From assembly GCA_903875225.1 (NCBI GenBank), contig CAIQVJ010000043.1:1-64000 (forward strand): 64,000 nt of DNA. The letters run 5' to 3'. Source of the DNA: an uncultured Pseudomonadota bacterium. Its GTDB lineage: Bacteria > Myxococcota_A > UBA796 > SXON01. The notes beneath the pieces were generated by a model that was not told the DNA's origin, searched no databases, and saw only the letters and a list, made by a program, of their open reading frames with translations. The position numbers and the translations under genes are program-made. Shown here in pieces: positions 9,411 to 17,674 of the stretch (positions within the stretch are counted from its first letter, which is position 1; each line of letters starts with the position of its first letter).

Positions 9411-10307
9411 ATGATCGAGGTTCAAGGCCTGACAAAATCCTACGGCGACACGCTCGCCCTTTCGGACGTGAGCTTCACGATCCAGAAGGGTGAGGTGGTC
9501 GGCTTTCTGGGCCAGAACGGCGCCGGCAAGAGCACGACGATGCGCATCATCGCAGGCTCCCTCGGGGCCAGCGCCGGCACCGCCCGGGTCGGCGGCTTCG
9601 ACGTCGCCGAGAGCCCCAGGAAGGTGCAGGCCATCCTCGGCTACGCTCCGGAGACCCCGCCCCTCTACACGAACATGACCGTCGGCGACTACGTGCGCTT
9701 TGCCGCGAGCCTCAAGGGCGTGCCGGACATCGACGCGGCCACGAAGAAGGCGCTCGGCCGGGTCGGACTGGAGGCCGTGAGCCACCGCATCATCGACAAC
9801 CTCTCCAAGGGCTACCGGCAGCGCGTCGGGCTGGCCCAGGCGCTCGTCCACGACCCCAAGGTGCTCGTGCTCGACGAGCCCACGTCTGGCCTCGACCCCG
9901 CCCAGCGCATCGAGATCAAGAACCTGATCCACGAACTCTCCCTCGGCGACGACCGCACCGTGCTCCTGTCCACGCACGTGCTGTCCGAGATCGAGGCCAT
10001 CTGCTCCCGCGTGATCATCATCCACAAGGGCAGGATCGTCGCGCAGGGCGACCTCGCGACGCTGGGCGGCGGCGCGGAGAAGAAGGTCCACGTCGAGCTT
10101 GCGAGGCCGGAGGGCGCGATCGACGTGCTCAGGAAGGTACCCGGGGTCACCCTGGTCGAGCACGACGGTGTGCACCTCGTCGTGACCGGCGAGCGCGACG
10201 TGCGGGAAGCCGTCGCCGCAGCGTCCATCCCCTTCGGGCTGCTGTCGCTGCAGGGCCAACGCCTCGAAGACACCTACATTCAGCTCACAACGCGGGAAAC
10301 CACATGA
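9411..10307 (+). CDS. ABC transporter ATP-binding protein (GldA/NatA type)
   Basis: ATPase subunit of an ABC-2 type exporter. Complete motif set: Walker A GQNGAGKST (34-42), Q-loop YAPETPPL, signature LSKGYRQR, Walker B VLVLDEP with the D-loop SGLD, and the switch histidine in LLSTHV. At 298 residues it has the usual extra C-terminal domain of about 70 residues. AAGGTGA precedes the ATG. Its stop overlaps the permease start (ATGA), and the third gene overlaps in turn, so the three form one unit resembling gldA-gldF-gldG. The exported substrate cannot be told from sequence. Confidence 0.93.
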   Translation: MIEVQGLTKSYGDTLALSDVSFTIQKGEVVGFLGQNGAGKSTTMRIIAGSLGASAGTARVGGFDVAESPRKVQAILGYAPETPPLYTNMTVGDYVRFAASLKGVPDIDAATKKALGRVGLEAVSHRIIDNLSKGYRQRVGLAQALVHDPKVLVLDEPTSGLDPAQRIEIKNLIHELSLGDDRTVLLSTHVLSEIEAICSRVIIIHKGRIVAQGDLATLGGGAEKKVHVELARPEGAIDVLRKVPGVTLVEHDGVHLVVTGERDVREAVAAASIPFGLLSLQGQRLEDTYIQLTTRETT

Positions 10308-11074
10308 TCGGGGCCCTCACCATCGCGCGCCGCGAGACTTCGGCGTTGTTCAACACGCCCGTCGGCTGGATCGCGCTCACCGCGTTCACGTTCATCGGCG
10401 GGTTCTTCTTCACGGCCATGCTCATCGGGTACTACAGCGCGTTCTCGGAGTCCGTGCTGAACCCGCAGCAGGCCGACCAGCTCTCGGTGAACGAGTGGGT
10501 CGTCCAGCCGTTCTTCTCGAACCTGGGCGTCATCGCGCTGTTCATCGTCCCGGCCGTGACGATGCGCCTCATCGCCGAAGACCGGCGGCAGCGGAGCATC
10601 GAGCTCCTGCTCACGTCCCCAGTCAGCTCGTTCGAGATCGCGCTGGGCAAGTTCCTCGGTGGGATGGGGTTCGCGCTCGTGATGACCGCCACGACGCTCC
10701 CGTTCATGTGGTTCCTGTACGCGCTCGGCGACCCGGACAGCGGCGTCGTCATCAGCAACTACGTCGGCTTCATCCTGATGCTGGGCACGCTCATCGCGAT
10801 GGGGACATTCGCCTCTGCGCTGACCGAGAACCAGATCGTCGCCTTCATGATCGCGTTCGCCGGCGGGTTGTTCCTCTGGATCTCCAACTGGGTGGTGCAG
10901 GGCATGGATGATGGCCCGCTCAAGACCACCATCGACTACGTGTCGATGCTCAAGCACGCGGACTCGATGGGCAAGGGCCTGCTCCACACTCAAGACATCG
11001 TCTACTTCCTCTCTTTCATCGGTTTCTTCCTGTTTGCGACGTCGCAACGGGTCGAAGCCCTGCGGTGGCGCTGA
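10304..11074 (+). CDS. ABC-2 type permease (GldF-like)
   Basis: Membrane subunit of the same exporter. 256 residues with six predicted membrane segments: around 22-42, a central region starting VIALFIVPAVTMRLIAEDRRQRSIELLLTSP-like (the conserved ABC-2 cytoplasmic segment, near 77-107), then helices around 115-140, 150-170, 180-200 and a last one at FLSFIGFFLFAT. The RQRSIELLLTSPVS segment is typical of GldF/NosY permeases. Overlaps the ATPase gene by 4 bases and the next start by 1 base. Confidence 0.9.
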   Translation: MIGALTIARRETSALFNTPVGWIALTAFTFIGGFFFTAMLIGYYSAFSESVLNPQQADQLSVNEWVVQPFFSNLGVIALFIVPAVTMRLIAEDRRQRSIELLLTSPVSSFEIALGKFLGGMGFALVMTATTLPFMWFLYALGDPDSGVVISNYVGFILMLGTLIAMGTFASALTENQIVAFMIAFAGGLFLWISNWVVQGMDDGPLKTTIDYVSMLKHADSMGKGLLHTQDIVYFLSFIGFFLFATSQRVEALRWR

Positions 11075-12729
11075 TGGCAATGCGTGTAGTTGGCTGGTTG
11101 CTCGCCCTTCTCGGGGCGCTGTGTCTCCTGACGACGGGTGCGGGGTGGATGATCTTCACCTTCGACAAGACCCCGGCGTTGTTGAACGCCGTCGGGGGCG
11201 TGGGCGTGGTGTGCATCGGGCTCTGGCTCGTGCTCGACTGGAAGAACCTCGCCGCGCTGGGCAAGGACCAGACGGTCGGAAAGGGCGCGCTCGCGGGCCT
11301 GATCGTACTGATGGTCGGGGCCGTGGGCATTGGCGTGAACGTGATGTCGTTCCGCTACGACAAGCGCTGGGACCTCACCCAGGGCAAGCAGTTCACGCTC
11401 TCGCAGCAGTCGAAGGACATCGCGAAGGCGCTGGACCGGGAGGTCGCCGTGCAGGCGTTCTTCCAGGCCGGCAGCCCGCAGGAGACGAACTTCAAGCAGC
11501 TCATGCAGGGCTACACCGACGAGACGAGCCTGCTCAAGGTCGAGTACCACGACCCGTACTCGGACCCGCTGCTCGCCGAGCAGATGAAGATCGTCTCGCC
11601 CTCGGGCACCGTGATCCTCAAGGTCGGCGAGAACCAGCAGCGTCTCGAGACCGAGTTCGACGAAGAGGCCGTCACCAACGCCCTCGTGAAGGTGACGAGC
11701 GACACCGCGCACAGCGTGTGCGTCGTGCAGGGTCACGGCGAACTCGACTTCAAGGACGACCAGAGCGCGCAGGGCTTCGGTGTGGCGCTGCAGCGCCTCG
11801 AAGCGCAGAACTACAAGACCTCCGAGCTCTCGCTGATGGACAAGCAGCCGACGCCGGACACCTGCGAGATCGTGGTGCTGCCCGCCCCCCGGGCCGAGCT
11901 GCTGCCCGAGGAGCGTGACCGCATGGCGCGCTACGTCGCCGCGGGCGGCAACCTCATCGTGATGATGGACCCGCTGCAGACCCCCGAGACGGCGGCAGAC
12001 CTTGCTCGCTACGGCGTCAAGGCCGGCAACGACGTGGTGGTCGAGGGCGACCCGAGCCGGATGATCGCCGCCAACGACCCGACGGCTCTAGGCCTCGACG
12101 CATCGAGCTGGGATGTCCACCCGGTCACCCAGAAGCTCACCGGCCTCGTCGTGCTGTCCCTCGCCCGCTCCATGAGCAAGGGCGAGCCCGTGGACGGGCT
12201 GAACGTGCAGGAGATCGCGCACGGCAGCGACTCGGGCTGGGCCGAGACGAAGCTCGACGACCCGAACGTGTCCTCAGAGCCGAACCCGGGCGAGGACATC
12301 ATCGGGAAGGTGCCGCTCATCGTGAGCGTCGAGGTGACAGACCCCTCGAAGCTGCGCACGACCAGCGACGCCCTGCCGGCAGCAGCGGGCGCCGCTGGCG
12401 CAGTGCCCGTGGCAGCGGCTCCGACCACCCCGGCGATCCCGGCGCCCACGCCCAGGGCGGGGGGCAAGGTGATGGCCTTCGGGGATGGGGACTTCGCGTC
12501 GAACCTGTTGATCCTGAAGGTCCAGAACCAGGATCTGTTCATGAACACGGCCGCGTGGATGGTCGGCGAGAAGGACCAGCTCGCGATCCGCGCCAACAAC
12601 GCGACCAAGGGCAAGCTCCAGCTCTCGGAGCTCGCTGTGTTCGGCGGAGGAGCACTCGCGCTGCTCGTGATCCCCGGGCTGTGTGTAGCCGGCATGGTCG
12701 GCACGTGGGTTTTGAGGCGCGGCAAGTAG
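11074..12729 (+). CDS. GldG-like ABC transporter auxiliary subunit
   Basis: 551 residues. Two N-terminal membrane helices (about 5-30 and 70-92) precede the family sequence YDKRWDLTQGKQFTLSQQSKDI, followed by the large periplasmic ABC_transp_aux domain (AVQAFF..., VVQGHGELDF, VVLPAPRAELLPEE, GGNLIVMMDPLQ). A proline/alanine linker near residue 440, a GKVMAFGDGDFASN motif and a C-terminal membrane helix close it. This is the GldG architecture. The ATG at 11074 overlaps the permease stop; a GTG three codons earlier is less likely. In Bacteroidota the GldAFG complex is linked to gliding; the role here is not established. Confidence 0.88.
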   Translation: MAMRVVGWLLALLGALCLLTTGAGWMIFTFDKTPALLNAVGGVGVVCIGLWLVLDWKNLAALGKDQTVGKGALAGLIVLMVGAVGIGVNVMSFRYDKRWDLTQGKQFTLSQQSKDIAKALDREVAVQAFFQAGSPQETNFKQLMQGYTDETSLLKVEYHDPYSDPLLAEQMKIVSPSGTVILKVGENQQRLETEFDEEAVTNALVKVTSDTAHSVCVVQGHGELDFKDDQSAQGFGVALQRLEAQNYKTSELSLMDKQPTPDTCEIVVLPAPRAELLPEERDRMARYVAAGGNLIVMMDPLQTPETAADLARYGVKAGNDVVVEGDPSRMIAANDPTALGLDASSWDVHPVTQKLTGLVVLSLARSMSKGEPVDGLNVQEIAHGSDSGWAETKLDDPNVSSEPNPGEDIIGKVPLIVSVEVTDPSKLRTTSDALPAAAGAAGAVPVAAAPTTPAIPAPTPRAGGKVMAFGDGDFASNLLILKVQNQDLFMNTAAWMVGEKDQLAIRANNATKGKLQLSELAVFGGGALALLVIPGLCVAGMVGTWVLRRGK

Positions 12730-12764
12730 CAAACAGGTTACCGGCGGCGCCCCTTGGAGCCCCT

Positions 12765-13301
12765 TTGAGTACCGTTCGCAAGACCCTCGCAGGCCTGCCC
12801 GCCCCGATCAAGCGCCAGATCCAGGAGCGGGTGTACCCCAAGCTCCTGCCGGAGGGCGAGACCGCGCCAGAATGGCACCTGCAGAGCTACGACGACTCGT
12901 GGCATCGCCACGGGCGGCACTGGAGCGTGCTGGTGTTCTACGTCGAAGACGGCGGGAAGGACGACTCCGAGCAGCTCCAGGACTTCCAGAAGCACCTCGC
13001 CGATTTCGACCGGCTCAACGTGAAGGTCTTCGGCATCAGCAGCGCGGAGGCCGAGAGCCACAAGGCGTTCGCCGAGAGCATCGGGGTGAAGTTCCCACTG
13101 CTCACCGACCGGGGCGGGTCCGTCGCCCGACAGTTCAAGGCATGCATGCAATTCCCGCTCACCGGCCCGATGGTGATCCGCACGGTGTACCTGGTGAACC
13201 CCGAGCGCAAGATCCGGCTCGGCAATCGCGGGAAGCCCTCGGTGGCGGCCATCGTGCGCTCCATCGAAGCCCTGCAGCAGGCGACGAAGACCGGGATGTG
13301 A
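12765..13301 (+). CDS. Peroxiredoxin-like (AhpC/TSA fold) protein lacking the peroxidatic cysteine
   Basis: 178 residues from a TTG with GGAG five bases upstream; no ATG is available. The fold signature is clear: GETAPEWHLQSYD, then VLVFYVED, then FGISSAEAESHKAFAESIG, FPLLTDRGGSVARQF and RTVYLVNPERKIRL, as in Bcp/Prx proteins. Where active members have FYPxDxTPxCT, this reads FYVEDGGKDDSEQ with aspartate or serine at the catalytic position. The only cysteine is Cys127. Peroxidase activity is therefore unlikely; a binding or chaperone role is possible. It starts 35 bases after the GldG-like gene and may belong to that operon. Ends tail-to-tail with the next gene. Confidence 0.75.
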   Translation: MSTVRKTLAGLPAPIKRQIQERVYPKLLPEGETAPEWHLQSYDDSWHRHGRHWSVLVFYVEDGGKDDSEQLQDFQKHLADFDRLNVKVFGISSAEAESHKAFAESIGVKFPLLTDRGGSVARQFKACMQFPLTGPMVIRTVYLVNPERKIRLGNRGKPSVAAIVRSIEALQQATKTGM

Positions 13302-13313
13302 GCGCGACCGCGG

Positions 13314-14861
13314 TCAACTGCGGCCGCGCAACCACCGTTCCAGCACGAGCAGCCCGAAGACGCGCTCTGCGACGGCTTCGGAGCCCTCCAGACGAGGGGG
13401 CCATCGGCCGAGGCTCGACGGCTCCACGAACCGCGTGAGGCGCTCCGGCACGCCTTCCAGGAGGCCCGCACAGGGCCCGGCGAGCCAGGCGGCGAGAGGC
13501 ACCGTCGCGCGGACCGGTCCGGCGGATCGCGCGCCCATGGCGGCCCATAGCCGCGGTGCGATCCCCCGGTGGTGCCCGAGAGGCACGGTGCAGCCGAACT
13601 GCACCAGGCGCGGATCGCAGAGCGGTGCGACGAACGAGACCCCAGCAGATGCCCCGACCAGATCGGCCGTCCTGAGCGTACGATCCGGCACGGTCAGGCG
13701 ACGCTGGAGCCAACCCGCGCCGGGCGGCGTCGTCGGGGCCGCCGAGAGGATCGCGTCGACCTCGGGACACCGAGGGGTTGCGTCCGCCGCCCCGGGCCGC
13801 AGCCGGATCGCTCGGAGCAGGAACCGCGGCGTCGCCGGTTCGAGCCACGCCTCCGATCCCCGCCCGGTCATCACGCCCGCGAAGTCTTCCTGCGCGGCGG
13901 CCCGTCCGATCGCCCACCACAGGAGCGCGTCGGGGTCCACCACCGGCTCGTCCAGCCCGGCCAGGTCGTCCAACGCCTCGTCGAGGTGATCGGGACCCAG
14001 CGCCACACGGCGCACCGAGGCCGCCCCCTCGGGGTCGGGAATGCGCTCGCGACCGGCCACATCGATCACCAGCGCGGGCAGCCGACCCGTCACGGGGTGC
14101 TCGGCGGCAGCGAGCACCGCCAGCCCCGGCGCATCCTCCACCCACACGGCCTGGGCCGCCGCAGCGGCGTGGCGCACGCACATCCGCGCCGAGTACTCCA
14201 GGCTCTGAACCCACCGGGCGAGCGACCCGCCCGACCCCGGAACCGTCGCGGGGGTGTCCCACCACCGCGACGGCGCGGCCGCTGCGCCGATCCGCACGAG
14301 GCAGCCGGCTGGCACGCGCCTCACGCCCTCGATCACGCTGCAGGGCGGCGGGAGCAACCCGACCCGGGAGAGCCGATCCATCGCGAGGACATCGACCGGT
14401 CCGCTGCCGACCGCCTCCGGCGCCGAGCCAGCAGCCACGCCGTCCGGTCCCTGCCGCCAGAACATCGGGCGAGCCCCCACCCGGTCCCGGATCGCCCAGA
14501 GCTCACGCTTCGCTGCGTCCCACACGATCAGCGCGACGCTCCCCTCGATCCGGCTCAGGCCCTGCTCGACACCGATCTCGCCAAAGATCGCGCACAGCAC
14601 CTCCGAGACGGTCTGCGCCCCAGAGCCGCGCGCGGCCTGCTCCGCCGTGAGGGCCCTCAGGTTGGAGGGTCGCCCGTCGACCGCCACCGTGTACCCGCCA
14701 AACGTGCCGACATCCCCGGCGTCGTCGACCGAGGCGCCGATCCACCCGCCTTCGACCTCCACCTCCACGCGGCCGGCACGCCCCCGGTCGGCCACCCTGC
14801 CGAGTCCCCTTCTGAACGGGGCCAGGGCACCAGCGCCGATCCATGCGACGAGCCCGCTCAC
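13314..14861 (-). CDS. Degenerate asparagine-synthetase-like protein
   Basis: 515 residues with the two-part layout of AsnB: an N-terminal Ntn glutaminase-like domain (MSGLVAWIG, VDGRPSNL, FGEIGVEQGLSRIEGSVAL, DRVGARPMFW near 126-135) and a C-terminal synthetase-like domain (LEYSARMCVRH, DEPVVDPDALLWW). Key residues are lost. The nucleophile Cys2 of the MCGI start is serine, and the ATP-binding SGGLDSS loop is replaced by VWVEDAPGLA (about 239-248). It is unlikely to make asparagine. Related degenerate forms occur in peptide-modifying and antibiotic pathways. Its ATG lies 2 bases after the stop of the lipoprotein gene upstream, so the two are co-translated. Confidence 0.7.
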   Translation of the reverse strand: MSGLVAWIGAGALAPFRRGLGRVADRGRAGRVEVEVEGGWIGASVDDAGDVGTFGGYTVAVDGRPSNLRALTAEQAARGSGAQTVSEVLCAIFGEIGVEQGLSRIEGSVALIVWDAAKRELWAIRDRVGARPMFWRQGPDGVAAGSAPEAVGSGPVDVLAMDRLSRVGLLPPPCSVIEGVRRVPAGCLVRIGAAAAPSRWWDTPATVPGSGGSLARWVQSLEYSARMCVRHAAAAAQAVWVEDAPGLAVLAAAEHPVTGRLPALVIDVAGRERIPDPEGAASVRRVALGPDHLDEALDDLAGLDEPVVDPDALLWWAIGRAAAQEDFAGVMTGRGSEAWLEPATPRFLLRAIRLRPGAADATPRCPEVDAILSAAPTTPPGAGWLQRRLTVPDRTLRTADLVGASAGVSFVAPLCDPRLVQFGCTVPLGHHRGIAPRLWAAMGARSAGPVRATVPLAAWLAGPCAGLLEGVPERLTRFVEPSSLGRWPPRLEGSEAVAERVFGLLVLERWLRGRS

Positions 14862-14863
14862 CC

Positions 14864-15595
14864 CTATTTCTGGGGGGCGCCGGGCGCTCCACCGGCGGGT
14901 GGGGGCACCGGAGGCGCCCCACCATCCGGGGGAGGTCCGGCGGGTGCAGCGGGCCCACCGGGTCCGCCCGGCGGCGCGTCACCCGGAGCGGGCCCGTTCG
15001 CCCCGGGGGGCGGAGGCATCCCACCTGCGGGGGCACCCTTGCCGGGAGGCTTGAGCGACCCCAGCTCCGGGTTGTCGGAGAGCGTGATGTCGAGCTTCGC
15101 GATGTCTGCACCCGCTACGGTGGTCTTGTCGATCTTTCCCGCGGGCTCTCCGTCGCTCGGCCCGTTGTCGTCGGCGTCGATGAAGGAGACGATCGAAATG
15201 TCGCCCAGGTCCTTGGGCGCCTCGACGCTCCAGGGACCGGGCTTGTCCAGCGCAATGGTGTTCACCAGCTCGGGAAAGCTCCCTCCCTCCGAGTTTTTCA
15301 GGAAGTCCACTCGCAGCGTGCCGGTGCGCGTACCCGTGTAGGTGATGTCACCGGAGAGCTTCACCCCCGTGCCGGGTTCCACCTTGAATCCGACCACCTG
15401 CGGCCGGCCCCCGCCGGGGCCCGCGCCATCCTGGGGCGGCGCCATCGGAGCCCCGTTCGCGTCCCGGGGAGCGTTCGGATCCGGCGGTCCGTTCGGCCCC
15501 CCCGAACCCTTGCCGTCCGCAACAGCCGTGGGATCGGGGCAGCCAGCGAGGAACAACGTCGAGAGCAGGGGGAGGAGCAGGAGGGAACGGCGCAT
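14864..15595 (-). CDS. Lipoprotein with beta-sandwich core and Pro/Gly-rich tail
   Basis: Predicted lipoprotein of 243 residues: MRRSLLLLPLL then the lipobox LAGC (Cys19). The ATG at 15595 is preferred over an upstream GTG at 15607 because it opens directly on the basic n-region. Low-complexity Gly/Pro segments flank a core of about 110 residues (about 65-175), which reads as alternating strands (VKLSGDITYTGTRTGTLRVDF, WSVEAPKDLGDISIVSFID) with a DADDNGPSDGEP acidic turn as in calcium-binding or Cna-B-like folds. The tail is over half proline and glycine. Function unknown; it precedes the degenerate asparagine-synthetase gene by 2 bases. Confidence 0.7.
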   Translation of the reverse strand: MRRSLLLLPLLSTLFLAGCPDPTAVADGKGSGGPNGPPDPNAPRDANGAPMAPPQDGAGPGGGRPQVVGFKVEPGTGVKLSGDITYTGTRTGTLRVDFLKNSEGGSFPELVNTIALDKPGPWSVEAPKDLGDISIVSFIDADDNGPSDGEPAGKIDKTTVAGADIAKLDITLSDNPELGSLKPPGKGAPAGGMPPPPGANGPAPGDAPPGGPGGPAAPAGPPPDGGAPPVPPPAGGAPGAPQK

Positions 15596-15669
15596 CTTCT
15601 GGAGCACACTCGCACCGCGAACGTAGCACGGCTGCCTCTCCGTGCCGGGCGTGCCGGGCCAGGCGGGGT

Positions 15670-15697
15670 TTGCACGGCGCGCGCGTCCGGTTAGACA
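15670..15697 (+). promoter_or_regulatory. Candidate promoter of the SRP RNA gene
   Basis: TTGCAC at 15670-15675 resembles a sigma-70 -35 box. TTAGAC/TAGACA at 15691-15697 is a -10-like element at a spacing of 15-16. A start a few bases downstream would fit the 5' strand of the SRP RNA at about 15709. It lies just upstream of the divergent lipoprotein gene. Confidence 0.45.
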
Positions 15698-15708
15698 ACG
15701 AGAGCCCC

Positions 15709-15837
15709 GTCGTGCGGGGCGTTGATGGTCGGGTCTTGCAGACCAGGCCCTCGTGAACCCCGCCAGATCCTTGCGGAAGCAACGGTAGCGTCGGGTCCGG
15801 GGCTGTGAGGTGCCCGGCCATCAACTCCCCGCACGAC
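15709..15837 (+). ncRNA. ffs: Signal recognition particle RNA (4.5S-type)
   Basis: The terminal helix is visible: GTCGTGCGGGG and GTTGATGG near 15709-15728 pair with CCATCAAC and CCCCGCACGAC near 15818-15837. The centre holds the conserved domain IV strands GTGAACCCCGCCAG and GGAAGCAACGG (about 15753-15785), the Ffh-binding site with its symmetric and asymmetric internal loops. The apical loop reads UUGC instead of the usual GGAA. About 129 bases, slightly longer than E. coli 4.5S. The position directly before dnaX-ybaB-recR matches the neighbourhood seen in many bacteria. End points are approximate. Confidence 0.9.
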
Positions 15838-15878
15838 AGCGTGCATGCGCTCGGGCAGGCCCAACTCGGAGGTCTCTG

Positions 15879-17102
15879 GTGGCCGAACCTTCCACAGACC
15901 CGCCAGCCTACATCGCGATCGCGCGAAAGTGGCGCCCGCAGACCCTCGAGGAGATGAGCGGGCAGGCCCACGTCACGCGCACGCTCAAGAACGCGCTCAC
16001 GTCCGGGCGCCTCCACCACGCGTTCCTGTTCACTGGGGCGCGCGGCGTGGGAAAGACCACGGCAGCGCGCGCATTCGCCCGCGCCCTGCAGTGCGCGAAG
16101 GGCCCCACGCCGACTCCGTGCGGCGAATGCGGGCCCTGCCGCGACATCCTCGCCGGCATCTCACCCGACGTGGTGGAGATCGACGGCGCCTCGAACAACT
16201 CCGTCGACGACATCCGCAACCTGCGCGACGGCGTGCGCTACCTGCCCGCGGCTTCCCGGTTCCGCGTGTACGTGATCGACGAGGTGCACATGCTGTCGAA
16301 GGGCGCGTTCAATGCGCTGCTCAAGACGCTGGAAGAGCCTCCTCCACACGTGAAGTTCATCTTCGCCACCACCGAGGTGAACAAGATCCCGGAGACCATC
16401 CTCTCGCGCGTGCAGCGCTTCGACTTCAAGCGCATCCCCGCGAACGTCGTGGCCCAACGCCTGCGCAAGATCTGCGACGCCGAGGGCGTGACCATCTCGG
16501 ACGCCGCGCTGCAGATGGTCGCTCGCGCTGGCGAGGGATCGATGCGCGACGCCCAGAGCCTGCTCGACCAGGTCATCAGCTTCGGAGGCGCGTCGAGCGA
16601 CGACAAGCAGGTAGCCGACATCCTTGGCCTCGTCGATCGGAAGTACCTGTACGAGATGCTTCGCGGGGTGTTGCAGGCGGAACCGCTCCGCTGTCTCGAG
16701 AGCATCGAGTCGGTCCACGACAACGGCTATGAGCTAGCCCAGTTCACGGTGGAGCTGCTGGAGCTCGTACGCAACGCGACGATCGCCACCTTGTCCGAAG
16801 GCGCGCGGCGCTTCCTCGACGTCTCGGAGGAGGAGAAGGCGATTCTTCTGGACCTGACGTCTGGCGTGCCTGCCGAGCAGCTCTCGCGCACGTTCCAGGT
16901 GCTGCTCGACGTGCACGACCAGGTGTCGAGGTCCACTCGGCCCCGGTTGATCCTGGAGATGGCAGTGGCGCGGCTCGTGGCGATCCGGCCAGCACAGCCG
17001 GTGGGTGCCCTGGTCGATCGCCTGGTCGACCTGGAGCGCCGGATGCGTGGCCAGGGCGTGGCCGCCCCGCGCGGCCGCGATCCGGAGGGCGAGAGGCGGT
17101 AG
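15879..17102 (+). CDS. dnaX: DNA polymerase III subunit gamma/tau, domains I-III
   Basis: Clamp-loader ATPase that loads the sliding clamp on primed DNA. From a GTG at 15879 with GGAGG seven bases upstream it has 407 residues: ARKWRPQTLEEMSGQ start, Walker A GARGVGKT (53-60), zinc module with four cysteines (72, 81, 84, 87), Walker B with DEVH (134-137), sensor 1 and the SRC-like SRVQRF (176-181, Cys replaced by Val), then the collar domain to about residue 370. The frame stops at 17102 at the point where a gamma-length product ends in E. coli (431 residues). The C-terminal tau part continues in the -1 frame (next entry). Lies 41 bases after ffs. Confidence 0.93.
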   Translation: MAEPSTDPPAYIAIARKWRPQTLEEMSGQAHVTRTLKNALTSGRLHHAFLFTGARGVGKTTAARAFARALQCAKGPTPTPCGECGPCRDILAGISPDVVEIDGASNNSVDDIRNLRDGVRYLPAASRFRVYVIDEVHMLSKGAFNALLKTLEEPPPHVKFIFATTEVNKIPETILSRVQRFDFKRIPANVVAQRLRKICDAEGVTISDAALQMVARAGEGSMRDAQSLLDQVISFGGASSDDKQVADILGLVDRKYLYEMLRGVLQAEPLRCLESIESVHDNGYELAQFTVELLELVRNATIATLSEGARRFLDVSEEEKAILLDLTSGVPAEQLSRTFQVLLDVHDQVSRSTRPRLILEMAVARLVAIRPAQPVGALVDRLVDLERRMRGQGVAAPRGRDPEGERR

Positions 17103-17674
17103 GACGCCCTTCGCCCGCCCCGAACCACCCCGCCGAGCCGCCCGCCGCGCCGCGCCCCCCATGGACGCCGTCGCCGGCACACCCCCCGGCGCCCGAGCCA
17201 ACCGCCCCGGTTGCCCCCGAGACGCCCCCCCCCGCGCCCGGGATCCCCGCCGATCTGCCGCCTGCCGCCCGCTACCGGCTCCTGCTCGAGGCGCTGCCGC
17301 CGATCTCCCGATCGACGCTCGCCGACAACGCCGCGTTCCTGTCCTTTGCAGAAGGGCGCCTGACCCTCGCCGTGCGCTCCGTGCTGGGCCAGACCCGCGT
17401 TCGGAACGAACTGAACGATCTCGACATCGGTTCCTGGTTCCCCGGTTTTCGGGTCGTGGACGTGCGGATCGACACCACCGCGGGGCGCACGGGCAGCGAG
17501 CGGCGATCGGCCGCGGAGGAGCGCCGGCAGTCCGACGCGGTCGCGGCAGCCGAGGCATCCCCGGTGCTCAAACGCCTCCTGGCCACCTTTGCGGCCCGGG
17601 TGGAGAGCATCGTGCCCATGGGCGAGGCACCGCGGGATATGAACATGCCGGAAATGGAGTCCGAAGATGAGTGA
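17102..17674 (+). CDS. dnaX: DnaX C-terminal (tau-type) region in the -1 frame
   Basis: Directly past the dnaX stop the -1 frame is open for 190 codons. It reads as a proline/alanine linker (PSPAPNHPAEPPAAP onward to about 17260), then a folded domain: ARYRLLLEALPPISRS, FLSFAEGRLTLAV, NELNDLDIGSWFPGF, ending in an acidic tail EMESEDE. This is the layout of the tau C-terminus, which binds polymerase alpha and helicase. Its stop overlaps the ybaB start by 8 bases, the spacing of a genuinely translated gene. It has no good start of its own, so it is reached by frameshifting, or a base is wrong in the sequence. A combined product would be near 597 residues. Confidence 0.75.
   Translation, partial: GRPSPAPNHPAEPPAAPRPPWTPSPAHPPAPEPTAPVAPETPPPAPGIPADLPPAARYRLLLEALPPISRSTLADNAAFLSFAEGRLTLAVRSVLGQTRVRNELNDLDIGSWFPGFRVVDVRIDTTAGRTGSERRSAAEERRQSDAVAAAEASPVLKRLLATFAARVESIVPMGEAPRDMNMPEMESEDE

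Noticed and set aside
17084..17102. A classical slippery heptamer (A AAA AAG type) at the dnaX frame change
   Set aside because: The local sequence is GAG AGG CGG TAG; no X XXY YYZ motif with A or T is present, so no frameshift site can be named.
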